A model generated the notes under the pieces. It made no database searches. It saw only the letters and a program-made list of their open reading frames with translations, and was not told where the DNA came from. DNA of 64,000 bases from positions 58,524,145-58,588,144 of the forward strand of contig CM057468.1 of the NCBI GenBank assembly GCA_030035585.1, in the 5' to 3' direction. This DNA is from Dugong dugon (taxonomy: Eukaryota > Chordata > Mammalia > Sirenia > Dugongidae). Within the stretch, counting starts at the first letter, position 1, and each line of letters opens with the position of its first letter. The position numbers were made by a program, and so were the translations under genes. Of the stretch, positions 22,830-35,300 are shown piece after piece.

Positions 22830-23260
22830 GCATACAAAACACTGTGCTAGATTCTGTGGGGATATAAAAATAAATGAAATAGCCTCAACCCTTCAGAATA
22901 ATAACTTGGTCTGGGAGACAACCACCTACAGCCATTACACAAACTGAAAAAAGGGTGCAAGGCAGCCCTTCAAAACCATGATAATAGAGATACATATACT
23001 GTGCTATGGCAGAGGAAACTCATGGATGAATAGAAAGTCTAAATTCATCTGGGGAGAATCTGGGAAGGCTTCTTGAAGAGATGGCATTTGGTCTGGGCTG
23101 TGAAACAGTTGATAAGTGGATAGATTTTATGGGAGAAAAGCTTTCCAGACAGGAGAAACAGCTTAAGGAAAAGTTTATAAAAAGAATTTTAAAAAATGGG
23201 AGGAGGGGCAAAGATTTTGTTACAGTGTACAGTGGAGAGTGTAGGAGAAACTTAAATGAG
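22830..23260 (+). mobile_element. ancient mammalian repeat (GTGCTAG type)
   Basis: Follows the same old repeat type as at 10930: AAACACTGTGCTAGATTCTG, GGTCTGGGAGACAACCACCT, CTGGGAAGGCTTCTTGAAGA, GATGGCATTTGGTCTGGGCT. The family is not fixed (L2/CR1-related is possible). Confidence 0.5.
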
Positions 23261-24687
23261 AAAGCTCAGTGAATGACATACAAAGTATGAAAAAATCAGG
23301 AATTTGAAGAGCAGGGTAATATTGGTACTGCAATAGGCTTATGGGGCTCGGGCTCAACTTGGTGTAATGACAAAATCTAAGGGGCAAGCACACATTCTGA
23401 CTAAGAGGAAATAATGAGGTTTAGTTCTAAAACAATATTGACAGTTTTCACATTCAAGTCATGTCTGTGGGAGGAAGAGATCAGGACTCAAGAGGACCAG
23501 AGTGTGTAAATGAGAATGGGTAGTGGATTAAGACGTAGACCCAAGGATCCTCCAGCACCAGCCATGGATTTATGTAGGATGTGACCAGTGGAGCAGTACA
23601 GCTGGTTTCATGTTTCAGAGCCAACACTCAAGGACTTCCCACAGGTCACCTACCCTACCCTTTGAAAAAGCAGATTTCAGTCAACCACCTCTGTTTTCTT
23701 GTCTACATAATGCAAAACAACTAGTCACATTAATTTTAGCTTTGGTTGGACTGATTCTTTCAGAATTTTATAGAGCTGGCCCTCCTTTTGTGTAGATATG
23801 ACTTAGCAGATGTCATAGAACACACTTTTCAGTTATAACAACATGTATTCTTCATAGGAATGGTTTGCCATCACATATTTTAGATTCTATAGGGCATTTC
23901 TTAAGTTTTTTTAATATCGATATTTTGGAAACTGATAATACTACACGTAAGTGCTGAAATTAATAATAACCCATTTAATAATAATTTTATATACGTCAGA
24001 AAAAGTTACAGTTCTTAAATATAGTATAAGACTGAAGATAGACAGACAAGTTGTAAAACCAACATTGTTATTTTACTCTACCCGATTTTATTTTGTGTCT
24101 ATTATATTGTATCTATTATAACATTTTTCTTTGGGACCTTGCCTTAGAAAGCTGTTGATATAAAATGCCTGCTAAGTGCCAAACTTCTAGTGCCTCTTTG
24201 ACAATTTCCAACCCGCTTTCACTCTGTCTCCAACCCTCTAATTCCTCTCTACTATTTCTTATCCTCCAAAATGCTAAAAAATATATTTTCTGCAAGATAT
24301 CATGATGTAATCAGCAACCGCTGTCAAAGGTTCACAAACTGGTCTTTATTCCCCTTTTATGAAAAGATCTTCCAACAGAGAAAAGGAGCAGAGGTTATAT
24401 TTTGAAGGGTAGTCTTGTTCCCTTATAATACTACCCAAAACACTCACTTCTTTTTCTGCAAGAATTCCCTAGAAAGGAAGAAAAGCATAAAATACTAGAG
24501 ATGAGAGAGTGAGAGAAGAACCAGGAAGACCAAAGATCATACTTCAAAAATTCCAGCCTACAACCAGAGCTTGCTGAGAGGAAATACCTGGGTCAAGCCA
24601 AGTTCAAGAAAGAGCAAATTATTTAAATGACGAGAGTTAAGATAATATATACGGAGAGTAGTAAAAATTGGGGCAGGGCAAAGGGTA
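23261..24687. other. no recognised gene
   Basis: Mixed AT-rich sequence with no clear repeat or exon. Purine-rich around 24470-24520. Confidence 0.4.
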
Positions 24688-24843
24688 GTGAAAGGTCAGT
24701 GGTTTGAAACCACCAGCTGCTCTGCTGGAGGAAGATGTGGCAGTCTGCTTCTGTAAAGATTTATAGGCTTGGAAACCCTATGGGGCAGTTCTACACTGTC
24801 CTGCAGGGTTGCTCTGAGTCGGAATTGACTTGACGGCAGTGGA
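24688..24843 (+). mobile_element. AfroSINE copy, long form, head truncated
   Basis: Starts at GTGAAAGGTCAGTGG, retains GGAAGATGTGGCAGTCTGCT and GGAAACCCTATGGGGCAG, and ends in GTCGGAATTGACTTGACGGC. The tRNA-like head is missing. Confidence 0.92.
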
Positions 24844-24956
24844 TACTGAAAATCGAGACTGTGGTAATAGGCAATAACAAATTCGGCAGGGCCATGATTG
24901 TTAGGATAAGGAGTTTGGACCTTGTGCAAAGACTCCTATACCCAGCTAAAAGATTG

Positions 24957-25020
24957 TATACTCTGTCCTGTAGGGCCGCTATGAGTTGGAATCGACTTGA
25001 CAGCAACAGGTTTGGTTTGT
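24957..25020 (+). mobile_element. AfroSINE 3' fragment
   Basis: GTATACTCTGTCCTGTAGGG, then GCCGCTATGAGTTGGAATCG and CAGGTTTGGTTTGTTTG. Only the last third is present, 113 bp from the preceding SINE. Confidence 0.88.
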
Positions 25021-25379
25021 TTGTTTTTTTTGAAAGATTGTAATCCCAGGATTAAGAAAACACCATGTCTGTGTGGAGCCTTACATTTCTAACTTAAGAA
25101 AACACTAAGAAATACTAAAAGAGATTTGGGGAGGTTTAGGGGAAAGGAACGGGAATGGAGAAAGAAACATTAGAAAAGGAATCAATTGGAATTTGTGGGG
25201 AGATTATGAATTGAGTTTTGAAACTCTTGTTCAAGCCTGGGTAAAATACCCATAATACCCTATCAAGGCCATTTATCACACCACATGGAGTTATTTTTGT
25301 TTGTTTGTAACTTGTTTGCATAATGTTGTATTTTATTTACAGAGTTTATTTTTAAAAATTAAGAACATAAAATTAAATA

Positions 25380-25620
25380 GCATTTTTGAGCACTTGAAAT
25401 GTGTCAGTTACTCTGCCAGAAACTTCGCAGGCATTTACTCATTTAATGGTCAACAAATCAGACAGGTGCTTATTATCTTCATTTTACTTATGAAGAAAAA
25501 GTCAAGAAAGTTGCCAGAGGCAGCCGAGCCAGAAAGTGGCAGAGTCAGGACTTAAACCCAAGAAGGTCTAGTTCCAAAGCCCAGGACTTTAACCTCTTCA
25601 CTCTTCTGCTTCCAGTTATC
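25380..25620 (-). mobile_element. MIR SINE, minus strand, long copy
   Basis: Antisense MIR order: TTTTGAGCACTTGAAATGTG, GCAGGCATTTACTCATTTAA, TCATTTTACTTATGAAGAAA, GTCAGGACTTAAACCCAAGA, CAGGACTTTAACCTCTTCAC. The 84-codon frame here is a by-product. Confidence 0.75.
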
Positions 25621-25829
25621 ATCGATTATATGATGACCCGGGTAAATATATAGTCCTCACATTCTTGATTGTCCTTTACTTCATTCATTGAGGGAAAATC
25701 TTTAGTAGAGTACATTAGCTAACTAGGAATTTGGCCGCAAAGTTTAACAAGCCTTTGTTTCCATGTTGATACGTAGTAATACGGGTGGGTTATGCCTTTC
25801 CAGTCATCTTTTCTCTTTTTTGGAAAATA

Positions 25830-25975
25830 AACATTGGGATTTAACAGAGATATGATCCTGATTTTAGTACCAGCTCTGCCATTTGCAGAATGACGTTGGT
25901 ATTCTAGGCCTCAGTTTGACTGAGGCATTTGGGCTACAATCTCTAATGTCCTCCAGCTCTATAATTTTGGCATTT
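25830..25975 (+). mobile_element. MIR SINE, plus strand
   Basis: ATCCTGATTTTAGTACCAGC, TCTGCCATTTGCAG and GGCCTCAGTTTGAC match the MIR core. Confidence 0.6.
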
Positions 25976-27038
25976 TATCCTGTTCACGTTTCTTTAATCC
26001 TCATAGAGGAACTTTCTATTATAAGAAACATTTAATCCAAATTTCTTGGGTGCACAAATTTGGGAATTCATACACTAAAATCTCACTCTTCCAGAAAGGA
26101 GTCAATAGGACCCAGCTATCCTCTTAAATTCTTATTGTTCCAGAAAAAAATAGGCCCCAGCTATACCCTCTTCCACCCATGAGTTCTTGTTAATGCCAAA
26201 ACTATGATTTCCACCGCCTTTCTTGGCCATCCGAAAGACTGTGATTCACTACATAGTTTAACATTTACTTTGTAGACTCAAAATAGAGCCAGGCCCCTCT
26301 TCACAGCTTTCATGTGTCCTAAATCCAGCCTCTCCCCAGGATAGCTATTAGTTTGGCCATCTGTTTCTTAAGTGCTGATGCACACCCCATCCCGCCCCCA
26401 GCCATATCTCCAGAGTGAGACAAACGTTTGTAAAAAGGCAGAAGCAACTGCTTACATTTCACTTCTTCAAAGCACTGCCCATAACACTTTTACTCCCCAC
26501 TAGAAGTACTTTCCAAAATACGCTGTAGTTGTGGGATTTTTAAGGTGCAACTTCACCAAGTCTTTTTATTTCCTATAGGAGTACATTCCTTAAATTCAGG
26601 TTTAGGATGCGCCTAACCCCCATGCCAAAGAGAATATGTGGCTAAATTCTATAGTCTTACTATTCAAAATAAAGAGCATTATGGTTTTTATTAAAATGCT
26701 ATAGCAAACACTCTTAATTATATGATTAATATTCAATTTGAAAGACTCCAAATGCTTTTTATTTTCATATAAAAGTATACATTTTTAAAATTTAAAAGCA
26801 TCTAGTTATTAAAATTTTACAACTGAGCTAAGAGTTTCTTAAATTAAACGGGCCAATTTAAGCTCACCATTTTAGCTTAGAAATAAGAGTAATGAGAAGC
26901 TAGTGGCAAGGTTCTACGACAGTAAACAGAATTTTCAAGCTACAAAAAGAGCTAGAAATGATTCAGTCCAGTATCTTCAACTGCCTAAATGGGGATTTTA
27001 GACCCCCAGAAGAAATAAGAAATAATTAAATGTGTGTG
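25976..27038. other. no recognised gene
   Basis: Largely unique-looking. No exon or named repeat; the last 120 bp may contain old MIR/L2 traces. Confidence 0.4.
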
Positions 27039-27190
27039 TTGTTGTTGTTAGGTGTCACTGAGTCGACATCAACTCAGTGTAGAACTGCCCCATAGGGTTT
27101 TCTTGGCTATAATCTTAACGGGAGCAGATCACCAGGTCTTTCTGCTGAGGAGCTGCTGGGTAGGTGGGCTTCAAACACTTGCGACCCCAC
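27039..27190 (-). mobile_element. AfroSINE copy, minus strand, head lost
   Basis: (GTT)n, AGGTGTCACTGAGTCGAC, GTAGAACTGCCCCATAGGG, GGAGCAGATCACCAGGTC, then GGTAGGTGGGCTTCAAACAC. The tRNA head is missing at the right. Confidence 0.9.
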
Positions 27191-28008
27191 AGAAGTCTAT
27201 TTTCAGGAAAGCAAATGAATCTCTTCAGAAAATTCTTTCTAAGAAGAAAAGTAGCAATCAGGTAGTGACCTTTATCCAGTACCATCATTCTGAGTACTGA
27301 ATGATGGCTGTTACTTCAACTAGTACTCATCTCAGCCTCCATCACTCATGCTTGCACCCTAGTTTAAAAAGAGGGTTTTAAGAAAGAATGTAGAGACTAG
27401 ATAAGTTAAATGCCTGAGTCCAGACAGCACAGATATGGGCCCCTTTGTTGTTGTTGCTGTTGTCGTGTGCCATCAAGTCACCACTAGTACAGTGTAGATC
27501 CAACAGGAAGGAGCCGTTCTTCACTCCAACACAAACTGATACGACATTTTTGACACTTTTAAACACAAGCAGACACCAAAAGGGAATTACGCCTAGCAAA
27601 GAAGGCAGAAAAGCTGATGTAGCGCCAGAATGAGCAGCAAAACATGGTGGCTAGATACTGTACAAGCAGTGCACATGTGATTTAGCAGTTTCCAAAAAAA
27701 CTTGGAAATCATTTTCAGGGATATGGAGTTTCTGCGTCAGCAACTTATAAACAGTTAACCAATCCAATTTCAGTATTGATGTTTTGTGACCGTATTTGTA
27801 CTCATAGGCTGATGAGCCTAGGGATATATTAGTTACAGCCAGAGCTTCAAAGCGGCATAACCACGAACTATTAATAATCACAGGAGGAAAAGCTACATTC
27901 CCACATGCACCCTTCATGTCTCTGCCCACCTCCCTTCTAACTTCCATCCACAAAATGGAAGGAACTGTTCATCAGATTCGTCAGAAAAGGAGATATTGAT
28001 TGGTCATG
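27191..28008. other. no recognised gene
   Basis: A (GTT)n-like tract at 27445-27465, followed by GTGTGCCATCAAGTCACC, may be a worn RTE/AfroSINE tail on the minus strand. A 100-codon minus frame at 27953-27651 is unexplained, with no clear splice borders. Confidence 0.35.
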
Positions 28009-28108
28009 GTTACTCTTGGGTGCTGTGGAATCTAATTTGATTCACAGCGACCCCATGCGACAGAGTAAAACTGTCCCATAGGGTTTTCTTGGCTGTAATC
28101 TTTATGGA
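28009..28108 (-). mobile_element. AfroSINE fragment, minus strand
   Basis: GGGTGCTGTGGAATCTAATT, GACCCCATGCGACAGAGTAA and GTCCCATAGGGTTTTCTTGG. The tail half is present; the head is lost after TTTATGGA. Confidence 0.88.
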
Positions 28109-28358
28109 ATAGTTGTCATTTAATAATTCTTTCATTCCACTCGGAAGAAGGGTGATTGATGAGGTAAGTTTTATGTATTTTGCTTAAATATCTCAACACC
28201 CTCTGCCTCATTCCTAACAATGCCATAATAATTCCATTAATTTTGAAGAATAAAATATATATGAGAATAATTTAAATAAGTACCCCCGGATTACATGATC
28301 ACAGAGAACTTTTCTATATACTTGATTTGTATCAAATTATTTCATTATTTCTTCCCAG

Positions 28359-28485
28359 TGCAATATTGTGAATGGTAATGTGATCTCTGTAGATGCTCTG
28401 CCAAAAGAATTCTCCAGTGGGAACCTATTTATATCCATTAACATGAGTTTCTTGGACTGCTTTGGAGCTGGGCTCCCACCTGTCA
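28359..28485 (+). CDS. possible exon, unidentified
   Basis: A pyrimidine tract ending TTTCTTCCCAG lies directly before 28359. A GTATGT donor-like hexamer starts at 28486. The 127 bp between them are open in one frame (42 codons, phase 0 entry, phase 1 exit), with CNIVNGNVISVDALPKEF at the start. The peptide has mixed hydrophobic and polar residues and looks protein-like, but I do not recognise it. No interspersed repeat explains the segment. A chance splice-like pair is the main alternative. Confidence 0.3.
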
Positions 28486-28572
28486 GTATGTACCCATTAC
28501 ACATCTCAAATACACTTGTTTTATGTAAGTGTATCCAGAGTATACACATATTGTTTACCATGTAATATTAAA

Positions 28573-28785
28573 TTGGAGTCCCTGGGTGGTGCCAGTGGTT
28601 AATGCTCTCGGCTGCTAACCTAAAAGTTGTCGGTTCGAGTCCACCCCGAGGCACCTCAAAAGAAAGGTCTAGAGCTCTACTTCTGAAAAATGAGCCACTG
28701 AAAACCCTGTGGAGCACAGTTCTATTCTGACATACATGGGGTCTCCCTGAGTCAGAACTGATTCGACAGCTACTGTTTTCTTTTT
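28573..28785 (+). mobile_element. AfroSINE copy with perfect 10-bp target duplication
   Basis: Head GGAGTCCCTGGGTGGTGCC, AGGCACCTCAAAAGAAAGGT, TGAGCCACTGAAAACCCTGT, then CCCTGAGTCAGAACTGATTC and GACAGCTACTG. Flanked by TAATATTAAA at 28563-28572 and 28786-28795. Same subtype as the copy at 2903. Confidence 0.96.
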
Positions 28786-28795
28786 TAATATTAAA

Positions 28796-30704
28796 AGATA
28801 GTCATTCATCCTTTTTTGCTGATTGCCATATGTCAAAAATATGTGTTTGCTTCTGCTAACGTTTTCTAAAAATCAACATTTAAACTGTATTGTATGAAAT
28901 GTTTCAATGTGTCCATTTTTGCTCAGCTCTCGGAGCACTGTCCTATTTCCATTCACCATCCAATTCAGCAAATAGTTACTAAGGATCTACTCTGCACCTA
29001 CAGGCACTGTGCTGAATGTTGTGGAGGTACAAAGATGACATCTCAAAGAGATTTTTGAACAGGAATTGCAGGAGTTACTTAGGCAATATGGTGCTGTCAT
29101 CCAACCAAGCTGAGCCACAGGGCACCCAGCTCCGGGATTGGCAGACTGGTATCCATAAGGACAGGAGAGTTTATGATCCTGTCTCCAGATGGATTTTCAC
29201 TATAGTCTCTGGGGATTACTTTTTAATTGCTCCATATGTTGAAAGTGATGCCTGTGACAGATCCAAGACTAGGTGTCACTTGGTATGTTTGTCACCATAA
29301 TTTATTACCAAGCTTGAGCTTGGTCTACAAAAATTAATTCCACTTTGGAATGTTGGCATGCAAATCAGAGAGAAAAGGAACACATGGACCTTCTCTTTTT
29401 TGTATTTTAAGCTCTTCCATTATGTCATATTGTACAGCTGAGTCATCACAATTCTAACTGCCACACCATAAGATAGAGAGTAAGCTTCTAAATGTCCCTA
29501 GCTCAACTTTGTAAAACTTAACAAAATTAACTCAAACTCAAGTACACATTATGATATATTTTATTCTTTCTGAAGAATATTGCATAGTGAACATAAAAAG
29601 ATTTGCATTATAGTATTTAAAGTGTTGAACATACTGAAATAGTCATAGCTGAAATGATGTCTTGGGTTTGCTTCCAAATAATCTGAATTTGGTTTGAGGA
29701 GACTTGGTAGGGTATAGATGAAGTAAGGTTGCTCACTTATGGGTAATAGTTGAAACTGGATGATGAACAAATTGTGCTCAATATACTCTTTATTTTTAAG
29801 TGTGTCTTTAAATTTCTGTAACAAAATGTTTTAAAAAAAAAAAAGCTGGTAGCTAATGGGGCATTTAGTCTCAATCTCTATAAATATTCAACCAAAATCA
29901 AAGACAGTTGCCAATTTACCATAACAATATCCCCAGTGTTTGTATAAATGTTAGTATAAAATGTATTTACTGACTCTATTTCCAATATGTGTAATCATCA
30001 ATATACTTAATAAATATTTGAGAATTTCTATTATGTGTGAGCATTGTTAAGGTGAATTGAACATAGATCCAGCCCCAAATAGTTTTCAGCCTAATAACAA
30101 AGTTAAAGCTTGAATATGTGCAAGAGTAAAACAATTTTACTGTTGAGGAAGTATTAAGTATCATAGATAAAGTTCTATGACAGGGAGTTACATGATAGTG
30201 ATATTACATCCAAGGTGAAGAAATGCAGCCAGAATTCCTGAGTCCTCCACTGGCTGCCTGTCATAGTCTGTCCCACACCAATGGGTCTCTCATGTCTTAA
30301 AATTTTGTGTGTGTGTGTGTGTGCATGCACAGAGAAAAAGGACATCCAAGGTGCTTTGACTAATCACATATGAAACTCTGGGCCATACCAAGCTTGGCTA
30401 CACTGGGGAAGCAAAGTGCTCCTCTAGGCTAAGGACAGGCCTAAGTTCCCTCCCTCTCCATGGAAGAAGGCTAAGTAGCTCCCTTGGCCCCATTCCTCTC
30501 TGCTCACACCCTAGCCTAAACTTACTGGAATGTAGCACTCTGAAAGAGAGAAGAAGCAAGAAAGAATGAATTTAAGGAAAAACATGCTGAGCAAAGAGGG
30601 CATTTCTCCTTCAGGTCATGAACAGTAGTCTAAACTATTCAAACCAGGTCTTTCTGCTGGGCTTTGCAGAGGGTCACTGGCCTGGGAGTGAAGGGCATGC
30701 TGTC
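28796..30704. other. mostly unassigned sequence
   Basis: Possible old repeat at about 28950-29060 (CCTACAGGCACTGTGCTGAA). (GT)n at 30305-30323. Poly-A at 29834-29845. No gene recognised. Confidence 0.4.
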
Positions 30705-31228
30705 TGTCATGGATTGAATTGTGTCCCACAAAAAATGTGTGTAGCAACTTGGCTAGGTCATGATTCCCAGTATTGTGTGATTGTGTTATCTGATGTGATG
30801 TCCTTATGTGTTGTAAACTCTACCACTATGATGAGAATATATGTGATCTCCTCATGTGTTGTAAGTTCTATCACTGTGATGAGGTTATACTGATGAGGTT
30901 GACAAGATCCGTGTCTTAACGCAATCTCTTTTGGGATATAAAAGAGAGAAGCGAGCAGAGACACACGGGAACCTCATACTACCAAGAAAGCAGTGCCAGG
31001 AGCAGAGCGTGTCCTTTGGACCTGAGGTTCCTGCGCAGAGAAGCTCCCAGATCAAAGGAAGGCTGATGACATGGACTTTCCTCCAGAGCTGATGGAGAAA
31101 GCGTTCCCCTGGAGCTGACGCCCTAAATTTGGACTTGTAGCCTACTGGACTGTGAGAGAATAAATTTCTCTTTGTAAAGCCATCCACTTGTGGTATTTCT
31201 GTTGGAGCAGCACTAAATGACTGAGACA
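30705..31228 (+). mobile_element. solo LTR, MaLR/MLT1-like (family B)
   Basis: Starts TGTCATGGATTGAATTGTG, has GGAGCAGAGCGTGTCC and GACTTGTAGCCTACTGGACT, then GAGAGAATAAATTTCTC and an end CACTAAATGACTGAGACA. Flanked by CTGTC (30700-30704) and ATGTC (31229-31233), 4 of 5 identical. Layout matches MLT1-type LTRs. A 48-bp internal tandem duplication (about 30795-30889) is not seen in the relative at 37716. Confidence 0.85.
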
Positions 31229-32814
31229 ATGTCTTCTCCAAACAAGAGAAAGACCTGTCCATCTTCATGGGAGAAAAAAGAAAGTGAATCCAAAATGAGA
31301 GTCTCAAGAGAAAAGCCACAGCTTCAAGAAGTCAGAATCTAATTAACAAGTCATGTATAAACACTTGTGCTTTTAACCTTCTCCATTTTTACACTGAATG
31401 CCTGTGCCTAGTGCTGTCATCCCATAATGCCTCTGAGGAACCCATTTTTCCCTGACCCAGGTCAAAATTTCTCCTTTCCTCTTTCTAATTTAGAAACAAG
31501 AGAATGAACAGATAAGAAGAGCCTTGATTTCCCATTACAAGAACACAGAGAGCATTAAACAAGATATCCCGTGTTGGAGTCTCTCATATTTACAATTGCT
31601 TTCTTTGTGCATTTTTGTCCTTCTTACAGGAAATTAAAAAGAAAAATCTTAGGGGCTGTCACAGAGCATTCACTATTGCTTGACTTGATTCAGAATCTTA
31701 AGTACAATTTAGTTTTATATACTTTTCATTGGAACACACGCACACAACCATTATTTTCTCTACGTGCAAGAATGAACCAGGTCTCAACATTCAGTGAACC
31801 ATGACCACATCTGAAAAGGCTTATGGCCATCCCAGTGTATTTACTGTAAAGACCCAGCGCATTACCATAAATGTATGAAGTGAAGTCTTACATTTTCAAT
31901 TGCTCTATTCATGAAGATGCCTTTTTAATCACAACTTCTTATTGTGAGCCCAGCTGTTTGTTTCATATTACAGTTCAAGAGCCAAGTTTCAAGGGCAAGG
32001 AAAGTCTTGCTATGCATCACTGTCTAAAAGACAATGACAAACTAACTAAGCAAAAATCTGGGACTTTACAGGCTTTACATAGTGTTAAATCTCCCACCTG
32101 TCAAGGACAACATTTTTTAACATCGATGAGGATTACTGAAAAAGTACCACACCTAAGAAAATTTCCAAATGATGGCTGAAGTTTGTTTCTTTTCTTTTTT
32201 TTGGCTGATAAGATCACACCATCAGGAGGATAGACCTGTCTGAAAAATGGAATGAAATAAAGTGAATGTTGCCATAGGAGTTAACCAATCCAAACAACTG
32301 AACTCCATGTCTAGTTTAGCCAAAAACTTTGAACAGAATAATTTACATCCCTGTTGGAAAAATACACAGAAATGAGGAATCCATTTCTGTTTTAAGTCTA
32401 ATGCACATAATTTTTCCTTACACCAATATTTTGGAATGTAGACAATGAGGGTAAGTGGCAACCTATTTCATCTTTGGGCTATTATAATTACGGAGAAGAC
32501 TGCCACTCAGATCACTAGAGAAAATCATCTAAGTTAAGGTCACTTAGCTAGAAATGGATACACACAAGACAGGATTAGATGGAGAACGAGGAGATAAGTT
32601 GAACTTCCGTCACCTGAATGGACCATCAAACTGTCTGTAGAAACCCATCATCCTTTGCCCCACACATGTACTAAATTTAATTAAACAAAGATTATGATTA
32701 GTGTGCTTAGGGAAAACATAATAAATATTTTCCAGAATGGAGGAAGAATAATTTAAATGCCTTCCATGATTTTATAAGAAACACATATACAAACAGAGAT
32801 ACCTGAGTTGGTTA
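31229..32814. other. unassigned sequence with one weak exon-like site
   Basis: At 31629-31702 an acceptor-like TTTTTGTCCTTCTTACAG precedes a short open stretch ending near GTACAA; the support is too thin for a gene call. The 102-codon frame at 31871 is unexplained. Otherwise no repeat recognised. Confidence 0.35.
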
Positions 32815-33318
32815 ATATGAAATGCACTGACATGGAGGAACCTTAATGCGTATTGCTACGTGAAGGAGCCAGTTTGGAAAAGCTATAGACTGTACGATCC
32901 CAACTATAGGACATTCTGGAAGATGCCAAACTATGGAGATAGTAAAAAGATCAGTGATTGCCAGGGAGTGATATGAGGAAGAAGACAGGAGGGATGAATA
33001 GGTGGAGCACAGGGCATTTTTCGGAGAGTGAAAATGTATCATACTTTACGGTGGATACATGCTATTACGCATTTGTGGAAACCCTTGGGACTGTACAGTA
33101 CAAAGAGTAAACCCTAATGTAAATGGTGAGCTTTGGTTAATAATAATGTATCAATATTGGTTCCTAAATTGTTATAAACATACCACAAGAAGTGCAAGAT
33201 GTTAATAATAGGAGAAACAGTAGGTGGACTGAGGTGGGTATATGGGAATTCTCTGTACTTTCTGTACAATTTTTCTGTAAAACCTAAAACTGCTCTGAAA
33301 AATAAAGGCTATTAAATA
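32815..33318 (+). mobile_element. old L1 3' end
   Basis: Typical ORF2-end and 3' UTR words: ATGCACTGACATGGAGGAAC, TGTACGATCCCAACTATAGG, GATCAGTGATTGCCAGGGAG, ATTGTTATAAACATACCACA, then CTAAAACTGCTCTGAAAAAT AAAGGCTATTAAA at the end. Confidence 0.8.
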
Positions 33319-33654
33319 ATAATATGCACTGGCATCTAAGGTCACAGAATATCAAGTTTAAACTTCTTCTTCATGAGAAAATATTTGTTATAAAGTCGAA
33401 ATACATATCTCTGAATCTATCCAATAACATTGAAATTGAGTACCAGAATACTGTTAATTTAACCAAAATAAATAATACCTGGAAAAATTGTCATTCATAT
33501 GACTGAAATACAATTTTAAAATAATACTTCACTGACTTAAGCATCATTTTTTTTATTACAAATGACAACAAATAAGCAGCAAACAATAGCTATCGCTGGA
33601 CACTTTGCTGTTGTTATAGGTTTGGATTTATAAACTCAAAGTGTGAACTTTTCT
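33319..33654. other. no recognised feature
   Basis: AT-rich interval between two old L1 pieces. Confidence 0.4.
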
Positions 33655-33962
33655 GGAAAACAAGCATTGGTGAGGATGTGGAGAAATTGCAACCCTCATC
33701 CATTACTGGTGAGGATGTAAAATGGCGCAGCCACTGTGGAAAACAGTTTGGTGGTTCAAAAAGTTGAACATAAAATTACCATATGACCCAGCATTTCCAA
33801 TCCTAGGTGTGTACCCAAAAGACTTGAAAGCAGGGATTTAAATAGATGCTTGTACATCAGTGTTCATTACAGCATTATTCATAATAGCTAAAAGGTGGAA
33901 ACAACCCAAGTGTCCATTAATAGATGAATGGAATGTTTTGCAATGAATATTTTACCACAGTA
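33655..33962 (+). mobile_element. old L1 ORF2 3' fragment
   Basis: AACAAGCATTGGTGAGGATG, GAAAACAGTTTGGTGGTTCA, CCATATGACCCAGCATTTCC, TAATAGCTAAAAGGTGGAAA and CCAAGTGTCCATTAATAGAT follow the L1 ORF2 C-terminal order. A poly-T run follows at about 33967. Confidence 0.85.
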
Positions 33963-33979
33963 AATTTTTTTTTTTTTTA

Positions 33980-35123
33980 AATTACTCTGGAATACGCTCA
34001 ACCTAACTCACCAAACTTGCGAATTATTCATAGTCTTGTTTTTTGGCCTTGCAGGAAATCTTTCAAATAGCTGTTTGCTTTAGCAGAGTGAAAGTGCAAT
34101 TCCACCTGTTGACTTCTGCCTTGGCTCTGGAGGAATGTTTTCAATTCTGTTCTACACCTGTTCTTAGAGAGGATTTTATTCACTGAGGAACATTGTTCAG
34201 TTTTCTTTCTTCTCCCATGGTCAAGAGATAAAAACTGAGAAAAGTAAAACTATAGAGATTGTTCTGGCAAATGCACCCAGTCTGATGGTGTTTTCTTTTC
34301 CAATTCAAGAATGTAATTCATAAGTAGTTCTAGCCCTTGCTCTAGCTAGCCTCCTTTGAATCTTCCTGTTTATACACAAGTTAATATGTTTACAATACTA
34401 GAGATTTCACTTTACCTAATCTGAACTAAGAGACTAAAACTGCATAAACAGGAAGACTGAAAAAATGAATTTATTAGCTAGACCAAAGTTAGATGCGCCA
34501 ATAAAGCAAGCCACAGATTTGGAAAAGACAACCACTACTAGCTTTTGTACAAACGTGTATATTTTTTCTTTATAGACTATTTTATAACAATGTGTGTGTA
34601 ACTGAACTATTTTTAAATAGAGTAGCACAGTGATTTTCTTATATGATTATTATAATAGACATAAGAAAGTAAATTCTAAATAGCATGCATACATCATTAA
34701 AGAAAACAAACCTAAAATTTATTATGATTATAAAACCAAAATGTATTGTCATTAAAGACTCCAATCTACTATTATGTTTGCTCTAAAACACTCAAATCCC
34801 ATCAAATTCATGCTAAAAATGATAAGAGCTTTTTAAAATATAAGCTCCTTTAGACAGGGCCCAGGACTATTTGTTGTTATTGTTAATCATTTCTTACAGC
34901 ACCTGAGACAGGTCATGATGAAATAGTATTTGATATACATTCTAACATTATGATGCATATATTAAGTTGTCTCTTTTTTATTCAAATTTGCCTATCTTTG
35001 ATTATTAGCTAGCCTGAGCTAGTAAACTAGTTACAATATTGCAGAGTTCTTTAAGGGAAAAAAGTTTTGTCTTATATTCTTGGAAGAATGAGACTTGTCA
35101 CATAACTTACTTTTCTATATAAT
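33980..35123. other. no recognised gene
   Basis: AT-rich, apparently unique. No repeat or exon recognised. Confidence 0.4.
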
Positions 35124-35129
35124 AAAACC

Positions 35130-35300
35130 AAAAAAAAAAAAAAAAAAAAACCTGTTGCCATCGATTCAATTCTGACGCATAGCAACCCTATAGGACAGAG
35201 TAGAACTACCCCACAGAGTTTCCAAGGAGCACCTGGTGGATTCAAACTGCTGACCTTTTGGTTAGCAGCCAAACCCTTAACCACTACGCCACCAGGGTTA
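35130..35300 (-). mobile_element. AfroSINE copy, minus strand
   Basis: A 21-bp poly-A run (35130-35150) marks the SINE 3' end in antisense. Then come CCTGTTGCCATCGATTC, CCTATAGGACAGAGTAGAAC, GTTTCCAAGGAGCACCTGG and CTACGCCACCAGGGTTAC. Possible TAATAAA target duplication on both sides. Confidence 0.95.

Noticed and set aside
29016-29300. 94-codon plus frame as a gene
   Set aside because: No splice borders or start context, and it overlaps a possible old repeat; not supported.
30885-31319. 144-codon minus frame
   Set aside because: Antisense to a MaLR-like solo LTR.
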